A stretch of DNA of 64,000 nt. Origin: Burkholderiaceae bacterium (GTDB lineage Bacteria > Pseudomonadota > Gammaproteobacteria > Burkholderiales > Burkholderiaceae_E). The stretch is from assembly GCA_023954015.1 (NCBI GenBank), contig JAMLIS010000004.1, positions 1 through 64,000 on the forward strand, in the 5' to 3' direction. The translations under genes and the position numbers were made by a program. The notes below the pieces were generated by a model. It saw only the letters and a list, made by a program, of their open reading frames with translations. It made no database searches and was not told the origin of the DNA. Shown here in pieces: positions 8,987 through 17,103 of the stretch. Each line of letters begins with the position of its first letter. Within the stretch, counting starts at the first letter, position 1.

Positions 8987-10300
8987 TCACGCCCCACCCA
9001 TCATGCGGTCGGGCAGCCACGTGGCCAGCTGCGGCACGAACGAGAGCAGCACCATCGTGCCGAGCATGATCAGCACGAAGGGAAGCGCTCCCCACAGCAC
9101 GGCCGGCAGCGATACCTGCGGCGCCACGCCCTTGAGCACGTACAGGTTCAGCCCGACCGGCGGCGTGATCAGTCCCACTTCCATGTTGATCGTCAGGATG
9201 ACGGCGAACCATATCAGGTCGAAACCGTTCGCCTCGAGCACCGGCTGCAGGATCGGCATCACCATCAGGATGATCGCCACCGGCGGCAGGAAGCAGCCGG
9301 CCAGCAGCAGGAACAGGTTGATCGCGAGCATCAGCACCCAGCGGTTCAGCCCGAGGTCGACCAGCGCCTGCGCCGCCGTCTGCGTCACGTACAACAGCGA
9401 CATCATGTACGAGAAGATCGCCGCCGCACCGATGATCATCAGGATCATCGTCGACTCGCGCACCGTCGCGCCGAAGATGCGCCACAGGTCTTCGCGCCGG
9501 TAGGCCCGGTAGATCGCGAACACGAAAGCCAGCGCGAGCACCGCCGAGATCGCGGCGACCTCCGAAGGCGTCGCCAGCCCGCCGTACATCGCCCAGGCGA
9601 TAGCGACGATGATCGCAATGAAGGGCGATACGCGCCCCAGGCCGCTCACTTTCTGCGCCAGGCTGTAGCGCTCGTCGTCGACCTGGACGCGGCGGCGCGA
9701 CAGCAGCGTCGACAGCCACGCGTACGCCGAGAAGAACACGACGAGCACCACCCCGGGAACGATGCCGGCGAGGAACAGGCGCCCGATCGAGGTCTCGGTC
9801 GCGATTCCGTAGAGGATCATCGTGATCGACGGGGGAATCAGGATGCCGAGCGTGCCGCCGGCGCAGATCGATCCGGTGGCCAGCGCCGGCGAGACGCCCC
9901 GTCGCAGCATCTCGGGAACGCCGGCCTTGCCGATCGCGGCGGCGGTGGCCGGACTCGATCCGCAGATCGCGGAGAAGACGCCGCAGGCGAGGATGTTGGC
10001 GATGACGAGACCGCCGGGCATGCGCGCCAGCCACCGGTGCAGCGACTCGTAGATGTCGCGCCCGGCCGCCGACGAGCCGATCGCCGCGCCCAGCAGCACG
10101 AACAGCGGAATCGTCAGCATCGCGAAGGACGACAGCTCGTCCATCATCACGATCGGAACGTTCGCCAGGCTCGCCGCGCCGTCGAAGAAGGCGAGGAAGC
10201 CGATCGAGACGAGCGCCAGCCCCCAGGCGATCGGCAGGCCGGAAAACAGCACGATCAGCGTGACGACGAGAATCAGCAGGCCGACCTGCAGCTCATTCAT
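8987..10300 (-). CDS. dctM: TRAP transporter large permease, DctM family
   Basis: Main transport subunit of a tripartite ATP-independent periplasmic (TRAP) carrier, which uses the sodium or proton gradient to import carboxylates. The 437-aa protein has about twelve hydrophobic segments, with hallmark blocks PLFVLLGAAIGSSAAGRDIYE, ICGSSPATAAAIGKAGVPEM and GTLGILIPPSITMILYG. I chose ATG 10300, preceded by GGAGAG. It overlaps the dctQ stop by 8 bp, implying coupled translation. Confidence 0.92.
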   Translation of the reverse strand: MNELQVGLLILVVTLIVLFSGLPIAWGLALVSIGFLAFFDGAASLANVPIVMMDELSSFAMLTIPLFVLLGAAIGSSAAGRDIYESLHRWLARMPGGLVIANILACGVFSAICGSSPATAAAIGKAGVPEMLRRGVSPALATGSICAGGTLGILIPPSITMILYGIATETSIGRLFLAGIVPGVVLVVFFSAYAWLSTLLSRRRVQVDDERYSLAQKVSGLGRVSPFIAIIVAIAWAMYGGLATPSEVAAISAVLALAFVFAIYRAYRREDLWRIFGATVRESTMILMIIGAAAIFSYMMSLLYVTQTAAQALVDLGLNRWVLMLAINLFLLLAGCFLPPVAIILMVMPILQPVLEANGFDLIWFAVILTINMEVGLITPPVGLNLYVLKGVAPQVSLPAVLWGALPFVLIMLGTMVLLSFVPQLATWLPDRMMGGA

Positions 10301-10808
10301 CCGCGACACTCTCCACCGGTCGGAGGAGTTCGACGCCGTACTGCAGCGCGGTCAGTCCGAGGCCGAGCGGCAACATCAGGAACAGCGGCCACTTCTTCGG
10401 CGCCCAGGTGCTGCCGGTGGTCTCGTCTTTCAGGTACGACTCCCACGCGAGGCCGGCACCCAGCCACGCCAGGTACGCGCAGACGAGCAGGCCGATCACG
10501 GAGACGACGACGGCGACGCGATAACGCAATCGCTGCGGCAGATAGTGCGCCAGCAGGTCGACGCCCACGTGCCCGTGCGTCTTCAGCGTGTACGGCGAGG
10601 CAAGAAAAAGCGACGCCACCATCATGTAGACGGAGAACTCGATCTCCCACCAGGTCGAGTGCCCGGTCGCGCGCCAGAACACGCTCCAGGTGACGACGAT
10701 CGCGGCGAGCGCGAGCAGCAGCGCGGCAACGACGGCGAGCGCCACGGACAGGCCGTCGACAGCACGGCAAACGGCGCGCGGGCGCCGTTTCGCCGGAATG
10801 GCGCTCAT
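10293..10808 (-). CDS. dctQ: TRAP transporter small permease, DctQ family
   Basis: Four-helix small membrane subunit of the TRAP carrier (171 aa). It shows a conserved tryptophan-rich motif between helices 1 and 2 (WSVFWRATGHSTWWEIEFSVY), then SPYTLKTHGHVGVDLL, as in DctQ proteins. It starts 6 bp after dctP and ends inside the dctM start, so dctP-dctQ-dctM is a compact operon. Confidence 0.9.
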   Translation of the reverse strand: MSAIPAKRRPRAVCRAVDGLSVALAVVAALLLALAAIVVTWSVFWRATGHSTWWEIEFSVYMMVASLFLASPYTLKTHGHVGVDLLAHYLPQRLRYRVAVVVSVIGLLVCAYLAWLGAGLAWESYLKDETTGSTWAPKKWPLFLMLPLGLGLTALQYGVELLRPVESVADE

Positions 10809-10814
10809 GCGCCG

Positions 10815-11822
10815 CTACTTCGTCTGCAGCAGGGCGTCGAGCAGGCCCTTCGCCTCCGGCGACGTGGCGGCGAATTCCTTCCACGAGGTCTCGCGCGCGA
10901 GCGCGAGCCACTGATCGAATTCGTCCTTCGTCATCCGGTGCACCTTTCCGCCGGCCTTCGTGTAGGCCTCGGCCATCTTCTCGCCCGCCTCCCGCTGCAG
11001 GCCGAGGAAGAACTCGTCGGATTTCGCCGCGGCCTGCTCGAAGATCTGCTGCTGCTGCGGTGTCAGCTTGTCCCAGTGCTGCTTCGACATCACCAGCGGC
11101 TGCATCAGCATCCAGATGGTGTAGTCCCCCGGGACGGTGGCGAACTTCGTCTGCTCGTACAACCTCATGCTGACGAAGGTCTCGGCCGAGGTGAGCGTGG
11201 CGTTCAGCACGCCGGACTGCAGCGCCGGATAGATCTCGGTGGAAGGCATGTTGACCACCGAGGCGCCGGCGGTCTTGAGCATCGACTCGAAGGTCGGATC
11301 GGCGGCGCGCATCTTCAGGCCGTCGACCGACTTCGGCCCGGTGATCGGGGTGTCCTTCGACGCGAAGCCGCCGGGCGTCCACCACCAGGTGACGATGTGC
11401 ACGCCGTTGCGGTGCGCCAGCGCCTGCAGCTTCTCGGCATACGGCGACTTGCGCAATTTCATCGCGAAGTCGAGGTTGGGGATCGTTCCGGGAAGGATCA
11501 CCGCCGAGAACTCGTGCGCCTTCCCGCTGGCGTACGACATCGGGAACACCGCCATCTCGAGCGTGCCGTTCTGCAGCGCATCGAACTGCGCCACCGGCTT
11601 GATGCCGAGCGAGCTGCCGGGGTAGATGCGGAACTTGACGTTCTTGTCGCGCTTCGTCACTTCGTCGACGAACACGCGCGTAGCGAGGTCGCGCCCGTCG
11701 GCGTTCGCCTTGAACTGGTGGGAAATCTTCAGTTCCTGCGCAGCCGCCGGGCCGGCGACCAGGCTCGCGCCGAAGACCGCGCTCGCGGCGAGCGCCGCGG
11801 CGAATCCGATGCTTCGTTTCAT
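10815..11822 (-). CDS. dctP: TRAP transporter substrate-binding protein, DctP family
   Basis: Periplasmic receptor of the TRAP carrier. The 335-aa precursor has a signal peptide cleaved near AGPAAAQE. Family blocks include FVDEVTKRDKNVKFRIYPG, GLKMRAADPTFESMLKTAGA (with the arginine that binds ligand carboxylate) and PSTEIYPALQSGVLNATLT. ATG 11822 has GGAGACGA just upstream. The conserved arginine predicts a carboxylate ligand; given the neighbours, an aromatic or hydroxy acid is possible but not shown. Confidence 0.9.
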   Translation of the reverse strand: MKRSIGFAAALAASAVFGASLVAGPAAAQELKISHQFKANADGRDLATRVFVDEVTKRDKNVKFRIYPGSSLGIKPVAQFDALQNGTLEMAVFPMSYASGKAHEFSAVILPGTIPNLDFAMKLRKSPYAEKLQALAHRNGVHIVTWWWTPGGFASKDTPITGPKSVDGLKMRAADPTFESMLKTAGASVVNMPSTEIYPALQSGVLNATLTSAETFVSMRLYEQTKFATVPGDYTIWMLMQPLVMSKQHWDKLTPQQQQIFEQAAAKSDEFFLGLQREAGEKMAEAYTKAGGKVHRMTKDEFDQWLALARETSWKEFAATSPEAKGLLDALLQTK

Positions 11823-12060
11823 TTCGTCTCCGTTCGTTCTCGTCCGCGCTCGCACGGCCGCGCCCGGATGGAACGCGCAGCGGCGCCGGCTCCGACAGCG
11901 TAGTATCGGCCGGGCACTATCACGGCGCCGGCGCCGATTTGTCAAGGCACGCAGGAGCCGGGGCACGCGAGCCGAGGCATTCCGAACCGCACGCCCGGCG
12001 CGCGGTGCCCGCCGAGCCACTATGATGGCGCCTTCGTTTCCTGCCGCGTCTCGCGAACGA

Positions 12061-12480
12061 ATGAGCAAATCCACCACCATGACGGTCGAAGTGCGCTTCG
12101 GCGACTGCGATCCGGCCGGGATCGTCTTCTTTCCGCGCTACCACCGCTGGATGGACGCGGCGTCGCTCCACTTCTTCATGTCGATGGGCGTACCGCCCTG
12201 GCACGTTCTCGAGCGCATCAACGGCGTGATCGGAACGCCGATGCTCGAGCACCACACGCGCTTCTTCAAGAGCGCCACCTACGGCGAGACGCTGCAGATC
12301 CACACGCAGGTCGAGGAATGGCGCACCAAGGCCTTCGTCCAGAAGCACGTCGTCACGCGCGGCGACGACCTGCTGTGCGAGAGCCGCGAAACGCGCGCAT
12401 TCTGCGTGCGCGACTCGAGCGACCGCTCGCGTATCCGCGCCATACCGATTCCCGAGGACGTCCTCGAACGCTGCCGATGA
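12061..12480 (+). CDS. Hotdog-fold acyl-CoA thioesterase, 4-hydroxybenzoyl-CoA thioesterase type
   Basis: Hydrolyses an acyl- or aroyl-CoA thioester in the cytoplasm. The 139-aa protein starts with the block VRFGDCDPAGIVFFPRYHRW, the active-site segment of the Pseudomonas CBS3 4-hydroxybenzoyl-CoA thioesterase family. With ATG at 12061 the catalytic aspartate is residue 17, the same number as in that enzyme. A 4-hydroxybenzoyl-CoA substrate would fit the phenol-to-4-hydroxybenzoate module at 14.5-21.6 kb, where it could recover free acid or CoA. YbgC-type thioesterases have a similar motif, so exact substrate remains an inference. The stop overlaps the start of the MarR gene. Confidence 0.82.
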   Translation: MSKSTTMTVEVRFGDCDPAGIVFFPRYHRWMDAASLHFFMSMGVPPWHVLERINGVIGTPMLEHHTRFFKSATYGETLQIHTQVEEWRTKAFVQKHVVTRGDDLLCESRETRAFCVRDSSDRSRIRAIPIPEDVLERCR

Positions 12481-13019
12481 CCGCGCAGGCCGCGCAGCAC
12501 GGCGGCGCGGATTCGAGCCGCGATTCCCGGCGCGCGTCTGCCGACGCCGCCGGCGAAGCCGATCCAGCGCACGCGGCGGCGCTGCCGCCCGCCCCGGACG
12601 CGCTGGATACGCTCGTCGGGTACAACTGCCGCCGCGCCTACCTCGCCGTCATCGAGCATTCGATGAAACACTTGAGCGAGCACGCGCTGCGACCGGCCTC
12701 GTTCTCCGTGCTCTCGCTGGTGCATCACGAACCGGGGCTGAACAGCCGGCAGATCGCCAAGACGCTCGGCGTGCACCCGCCGAATCTCGTTCCGATCATC
12801 GGCGCGCTCGAGGCGCGCAAGCTGATCGAGCGCCGCCCCGACCCGTCCGACGCTCGATCGCTCGGGCTGCACCCGACGGTCGACGGCAGGCGACTCGCCG
12901 TTCGCCTGGAACGCCAGCTGGCGCAAGCCGAGCGCCAGGCGACCTCGATGCTCAGCGACGACGAACGCCAGACCTTGATCGCGCTGCTGGCACGCATCTG
13001 GGCGCCGAAGCGGCCCTGA
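12477..13019 (+). CDS. MarR-family transcriptional regulator
   Basis: Winged-helix regulator of 180 aa. The first 45 residues are low-complexity and rich in A, D and S. The MarR core follows: LRPASFSVLSLVHHEPGLNSRQIAKTLGVHPPNLVPII as the recognition region, then ALEARKLIERRPDPSDARSLGLHPT as the wing. MarR proteins in aromatic catabolism usually respond to the aromatic acid or its CoA ester. Here the gene overlaps the thioesterase by 4 bp and lies 5 bp before an MFS permease, so it probably regulates this small operon. Confidence 0.88.
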   Translation: MTAQAAQHGGADSSRDSRRASADAAGEADPAHAAALPPAPDALDTLVGYNCRRAYLAVIEHSMKHLSEHALRPASFSVLSLVHHEPGLNSRQIAKTLGVHPPNLVPIIGALEARKLIERRPDPSDARSLGLHPTVDGRRLAVRLERQLAQAERQATSMLSDDERQTLIALLARIWAPKRP

Positions 13020-13024
13020 CGCCG

Positions 13025-14353
13025 ATGCGCGCGCGCGCCACGCTTCGATCGTCGGCGGCGCCCTTCTACGGCTGGGTCGTCGTCTGGGCCGCGTTCGCGG
13101 TAATGACCGTGATCTTCGGCGTCGCCTATTCGTTCGCCGCATTCTTCGAGCCGCTCGCCCGCGAATTCGACGCCAAGCGTGCCGACGTCTCGTGGATGTT
13201 CGGCCTTGCGTCGCTGCTGTACTTCTCGCTCGGCGTCGTCGGCGGCGCTCTCGCGGACCGCCACGGACCGCGCTCCACCGGAATCGTGGGCATCGCACTG
13301 CTGTCGTCCGGACTGCTGCTGTCGAGCTTCGCCACCGATCTCTACAGCGTCTATCTCGCCTACGGACTGGGCATCGGCCTCGGCGTGGCGATGGCATACA
13401 CGCCGTCCATGGGCGCAGTACAACCGTGGTTCGTACGCCGGCGTGGTCTCGCATCGGGCATCGCGAGCTCCGGCATCGGCGCCGGGACACTCGTCGTTCC
13501 GCTGCTCGCCGCCTGGTTGATCGACGTCTTCGACTGGCGCGACGCGATGCGCGCCCTTGCGCTGCTCTCGCTCGTCGTCGGCCTGGCCGCAGCCTGGCTG
13601 CTCGATCGCGACCCCGCCGCACGCGGACTGGCACCCGACGGCGACGCGATCGACACGACCGCGCGCGGCGCCTCGCAGGGCATCGCGGCGGAACCGAAGC
13701 GCGAACAGGCGACGCCGCACGCTGCAGCGCAGGGGCAGCCGCCGGCTCGATTGCCGGGGCTGCTGCTGCGCGAAACGATCCGCACACGCCGCTTCCGTTG
13801 GCTGTACGCCGCGGCGCTCTTCGCCGGCGCGCCGATGTTCGTGCCCTTCGCCCACCTGTCGGCGGCGGCGCGCGACATCGGCATCGGCGACGCGCGGGCG
13901 ATCGCGCTCGTCGGGCTGATCGGCATCGGCAGCCTCGTCGGGCGGTTCGCGATCGGCGCGCTCGCCGACCGGCTCGGTCGCCTGCAGACGCACGTCGTGT
14001 CGCAGTTCGCCCTCGGCGCTTCATTCGCGCTGTGGTGGATCGGCGGTCCGTACGCGAACTGGGCGCTGTTCGCGCTCGTCTTCGGACTGTCCTACGGCGG
14101 CATCGTCTCGCTGCTGCCGCCGATCTGCTCGGACCTGTTCGGACTGCGCGCGGTGTCGAGCACGATCGGTCTGCTGTATTCCGGCGCAGGCTTCGGCGCG
14201 CTGCTCGGGCCGGTGCTGGCCGGTGCGCTGTTCGATCGCTACGGGAACTACGACATGGCCATCGCGATGTGCGGCGCTGCGTCGGCGCTGGCGACGTTCT
14301 CGGCGTGGCGCGTGCTGCAGCTCGCCTCGGGAGTTGCAGCGCGCGCCACGTGA
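13025..14353 (+). CDS. MFS transporter, monocarboxylate/oxalate-formate antiporter-like
   Basis: Twelve-helix major facilitator permease (442 aa). The N-terminal FYGWVVVWAAFAVMTVIFGVAYSFAAFF segment, the GGALADRHGPRS loop between helices 2 and 3, and a matching GALADRLGRLQ loop in the second half are typical of the OFA/monocarboxylate branch. A long hydrophilic central loop (about residues 200-245) separates the two halves. Co-expression with a thioesterase and a MarR regulator suggests transport of an aromatic or other monocarboxylate. It converges on the ubiX-like gene; the 127-bp gap shows only weak hairpins. Confidence 0.85.
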   Translation: MRARATLRSSAAPFYGWVVVWAAFAVMTVIFGVAYSFAAFFEPLAREFDAKRADVSWMFGLASLLYFSLGVVGGALADRHGPRSTGIVGIALLSSGLLLSSFATDLYSVYLAYGLGIGLGVAMAYTPSMGAVQPWFVRRRGLASGIASSGIGAGTLVVPLLAAWLIDVFDWRDAMRALALLSLVVGLAAAWLLDRDPAARGLAPDGDAIDTTARGASQGIAAEPKREQATPHAAAQGQPPARLPGLLLRETIRTRRFRWLYAAALFAGAPMFVPFAHLSAAARDIGIGDARAIALVGLIGIGSLVGRFAIGALADRLGRLQTHVVSQFALGASFALWWIGGPYANWALFALVFGLSYGGIVSLLPPICSDLFGLRAVSSTIGLLYSGAGFGALLGPVLAGALFDRYGNYDMAIAMCGAASALATFSAWRVLQLASGVAARAT

Positions 14354-14480
14354 AAGCGCGGTACACAAAGGTCGGGCGGCTGCGCAGGGAACCCCGAAGG
14401 GGCGGCTTCGTCGGAGGCGGCAAGCGAAGACCGCCGTCTCGACGTGCCGCACGACGACGGCGCGTCAGGATGAGCCGCGC

Positions 14481-15098
14481 TCAGGGCGCCGCGACGCGCA
14501 GCGTGTTGCGCAACGCGGCGCGGTCCTCGCCGGTCCAGCGCCGGAACAGCTCGTGTTCGATGCCCACCTGGTCGAGCGCCTTCCCGATGCTCTGGTGGAC
14601 GATGTCCATGATCGTCTGCGGGTGGTGATAGAACGCCGGCATCGGCGGCAGGATCGTCGCGCCGCAGTCGGCCGCCCGCGTCATCAGCTCGAGGTGCCCC
14701 TTGTGCAGCGGCGTCTCGCGCACCATCAGCACCAGCGGACGACGTTCCTTCAGCGTGACGTCGGCGGCGCGAACGACGAGGTTGTAGGTGAACGAGTTGG
14801 CGATCGCCGACAGCGTCTTCACGGTGCACGGCGCGACGATCATGCCGCGCGTGCGAAACGAGCCGCTGGCCACTGCCGCTCCCACGTCCTTGTTCGGGTA
14901 GACGACGTCGGCCAGCGCCTTCACCTCGTCGACCGAGGCGTTCGTCTCGATCGCGAGGTTCATCGTTGCCGCTTCGCTGAGGATCAGGTGCACCGGCTCG
15001 CCGAGCTGGCGCAGCACGCGCAGCATCTCGACGCCGTAGACGACCCCCGTGGCCCCGGTGATCGCCACGACCAGGGGCAGCTTGTTCGATTCGCTCAT
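14481..15098 (-). CDS. UbiX-type flavin prenyltransferase
   Basis: Makes prenylated FMN, the cofactor of UbiD-type (de)carboxylases, from FMN and dimethylallyl phosphate. The 205-aa protein starts VVAITGATGVVYGVEMLRVL, the Rossmann-like flavin loop. It shows FRTRGMIVAPCTVKTLSAIAN and the LKERRPLVLMVRETPLHKGHLE block, where R, E and T bind the prenyl phosphate. As last gene of the phenol operon it would supply cofactor to the UbiD-like enzyme. The same arrangement occurs in known phenylphosphate carboxylase clusters. The chromosome may carry another ubiX for ubiquinone synthesis. Confidence 0.88.
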   Translation of the reverse strand: MSESNKLPLVVAITGATGVVYGVEMLRVLRQLGEPVHLILSEAATMNLAIETNASVDEVKALADVVYPNKDVGAAVASGSFRTRGMIVAPCTVKTLSAIANSFTYNLVVRAADVTLKERRPLVLMVRETPLHKGHLELMTRAADCGATILPPMPAFYHHPQTIMDIVHQSIGKALDQVGIEHELFRRWTGEDRAALRNTLRVAAP

Positions 15099-15134
15099 CG
15101 TGAGACGCTCCAGCCCGGCTCGCAGGCCCGCTGC

Positions 15135-15839
15135 TCAGGCTACCCGCTGTCGAGGGGGTTCGGCAACCGCGTCGAGCGCCGCGAAGCCGGCGGCGGCCAG
15201 CGCATCGATCACGGGCTGCGGATCCGCCGTGCCGAAGCGCACGATCACGCGCGCCGGCGCCGACAGCGCCGCTGGCGCCTCCGCGCCCTCGGGCTGCGCA
15301 GTGTCGCTGCTGCCGACCGGATAGAGTCCGTGCAGCGCCGCGCCCGCCGCCTCGGCAGCCGCGCACACGCGCGCCAGGACCCCCGGAGCGAGCCGCAGCG
15401 GCGAAAGCATGACCACGTGGTCGTTCTCCGTGGCGCCCACGCAGTGCGCGGCCAGCTGGAAGATCTCGTTGGCCGAGATCACGCCCACCAGTTCGTCGCC
15501 GTCGAGCACCGGAAACTGCGCCACGCCCAGCTCCTGGCCCTTGCGCAGGCAATGCGCCATCGTGTCGCTTGCCTGCACGCTGGCCGGATTGCGCACCATG
15601 ATGTCGCGCACGCGCAGGCGCGTCACGAAGTAGTCGAATTCGTCCGGATTCTGCGTGCGCAGCACGAACTGCCCCATGCGCAGCAGATTGGCGCGGGTGA
15701 CCAGGCCGCGCAGCCGGCCTCCTTCGACGACCGGCAGCGCATGCAACCGATGCTCGCTCATCAGCCGCTTGGCCTCCGAGACGAGCACGTCGCCGGCGAT
15801 CGTCATCGGCCGAGCCTGCATCCAGTTTCGAACGTGCAT
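15135..15839 (-). CDS. ppsC: CBS-domain protein, phenylphosphate synthase stimulatory subunit PpsC
   Basis: Predicted third subunit of phenylphosphate synthase. In Thauera aromatica a 24-kDa CBS-domain protein stimulates the two catalytic subunits. Here 234 aa (about 25 kDa) contain two CBS motifs, at about residues 1-60 (MTIAGDVLVSEAKRLMSE, then LHALPVVEGGRLRGLVTR) and 75-140 (RDIMVRNPASV, then FPVLDGDELVGVISANEI). An ACT-like C-terminal part follows. The AGGAG ribosome-binding site sits 5 bases before ATG. Size, domains and position match PpsC; a generic CBS regulator is the alternative. Confidence 0.8.
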   Translation of the reverse strand: MHVRNWMQARPMTIAGDVLVSEAKRLMSEHRLHALPVVEGGRLRGLVTRANLLRMGQFVLRTQNPDEFDYFVTRLRVRDIMVRNPASVQASDTMAHCLRKGQELGVAQFPVLDGDELVGVISANEIFQLAAHCVGATENDHVVMLSPLRLAPGVLARVCAAAEAAGAALHGLYPVGSSDTAQPEGAEAPAALSAPARVIVRFGTADPQPVIDALAAAGFAALDAVAEPPRQRVA

Positions 15840-15849
15840 CGCTTCTCCT

Positions 15850-17103
15850 TCAATTCGACGCGGCGACGGCGGGCTGTGCCGCCTTGCGGTACAAGCCGAG
15901 GAACTCGTCGACGGCCACGCGCGCGAACTCCTGCGTGTACAGGTTCAGGTCGACCTTGCGCAGGCGCGTCGGGTCGTCGAGCCGCTGCTCGAGCCGCTCG
16001 ACGAAGGCCGCGTCGGCCGCCGGGTCCCAGATCGAACGCCCCTCGCGATCGAGCGAGGACCAACCCCGCAAAGGGACGAGGAAAGTCCACGGACCCTTCG
16101 CGCGATTGAGCCGCTCGGCGATGACGTCGGCCGCCTGGCGAAGCTCTTCGGCCGTGGTGCGCACCTGCACGCGCAACGCGTCCTGCACGTACTGCACGCG
16201 ATCGCGCGTCTGCTCGAGCATGTCGGGACGGCCCCCGTACGACAGGATGTCCAGGCCGCAGGGCCCGAGCACCATCGGAACGCCGGTCTCGACCGCCGCC
16301 ATCAGGCGATCGGGCCCGGGATCGCGATTGCCGCGGAACAGGTGCTCGACGATGCCGCCGGTGCACAGGTCGATCACGCCGTGGAACATGCCGTCGCGGA
16401 TCATCTCCTCCATCGCGCGGTCGCCCTTGCCCTGCGCGTGACAGACGATCGGGATGAAGCCGCTGTCCTCGAGCATGCCCATCGCGCCCTGCACCGCCAT
16501 TTCGCCGAAGCCGAACGAGGACAGCGCAACGCAGGGCCGATCGAACTCGATGTTCGTGCCCTGCGTCATCTCGACCATGCCGCAGATGGCTCCCACCGCG
16601 TTGACGATCTGCGCGCGCAGCAGCGGGTTCATCTTCACGATGTCGAGCACCGTGTGGTGCATCGTGATGTCGCGCGTGCCCACGTAGCGATCGATGTACG
16701 CCGGGTGGGCGGCCATCGGCGAGGCCATCACCTTCGGCATGCCGAAGGGCAGCGTCTTCATGACCGAAGTGGCGACCAGCGTCGCCGTTCCGCCGCCGAT
16801 GCCGATGACGCCATGCACGCGTCCGGCGCGCACCAGTTCGCCGACGATCGCCGACGCCCCGCGGATCTGGTTGTTGGTCGCCGTGTCGCGGTCCGAGCGG
16901 TATTTCTCGCGTACCACCTCGATCGCGAGGCCGCCGCGGCGCGCCACCTCCTCGGTGCGGACGTCACCGGGAAACGGCGGAGGCTCCTCCATGCTGAAGT
17001 CGACCAGGATCGCCTCGTGCCCGCGCGAGGCGATCAGGTCCTTCACGAAACGGATGTCCTCGCCTCGCGTGTCGAGGTTGCAGATGATCGCGATGCCTTT
17101 CAC
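15850..17103 (-). CDS. Tm-1-like/UPF0261 ATP-binding protein in the phenol operon
   Basis: A 417-aa protein of the UPF0261/Tm-1-like family, two Rossmann-like lobes with a nucleotide-binding site. Visible blocks are KGIAIICNLDTRGEDIRFVKDLI at the start, a GGGTATLVATSVMKTLPFGMPKV glycine-rich loop at about 110-135, and LSSFGFGEMAVQGAMGMLE and IDLCTGGIVEHLF in the second lobe. The GTG start overlaps the ubiD-like stop in a GTGA, and ppsC follows 10 bp later, so it is embedded in the operon. I know of no such gene in the described Thauera/Aromatoleum phenylphosphate clusters, which instead have PpcC and PpcD. Its role here is unknown. Confidence 0.8.
   Translation of the reverse strand: MKGIAIICNLDTRGEDIRFVKDLIASRGHEAILVDFSMEEPPPFPGDVRTEEVARRGGLAIEVVREKYRSDRDTATNNQIRGASAIVGELVRAGRVHGVIGIGGGTATLVATSVMKTLPFGMPKVMASPMAAHPAYIDRYVGTRDITMHHTVLDIVKMNPLLRAQIVNAVGAICGMVEMTQGTNIEFDRPCVALSSFGFGEMAVQGAMGMLEDSGFIPIVCHAQGKGDRAMEEMIRDGMFHGVIDLCTGGIVEHLFRGNRDPGPDRLMAAVETGVPMVLGPCGLDILSYGGRPDMLEQTRDRVQYVQDALRVQVRTTAEELRQAADVIAERLNRAKGPWTFLVPLRGWSSLDREGRSIWDPAADAAFVERLEQRLDDPTRLRKVDLNLYTQEFARVAVDEFLGLYRKAAQPAVAASN

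Noticed and set aside
6568..9069. Long plus-strand open frame (833 codons) across livK and the AI-2E permease
   Set aside because: No family pattern, and it spans two convincingly coding minus-strand genes and their gap; GC-rich artefact.
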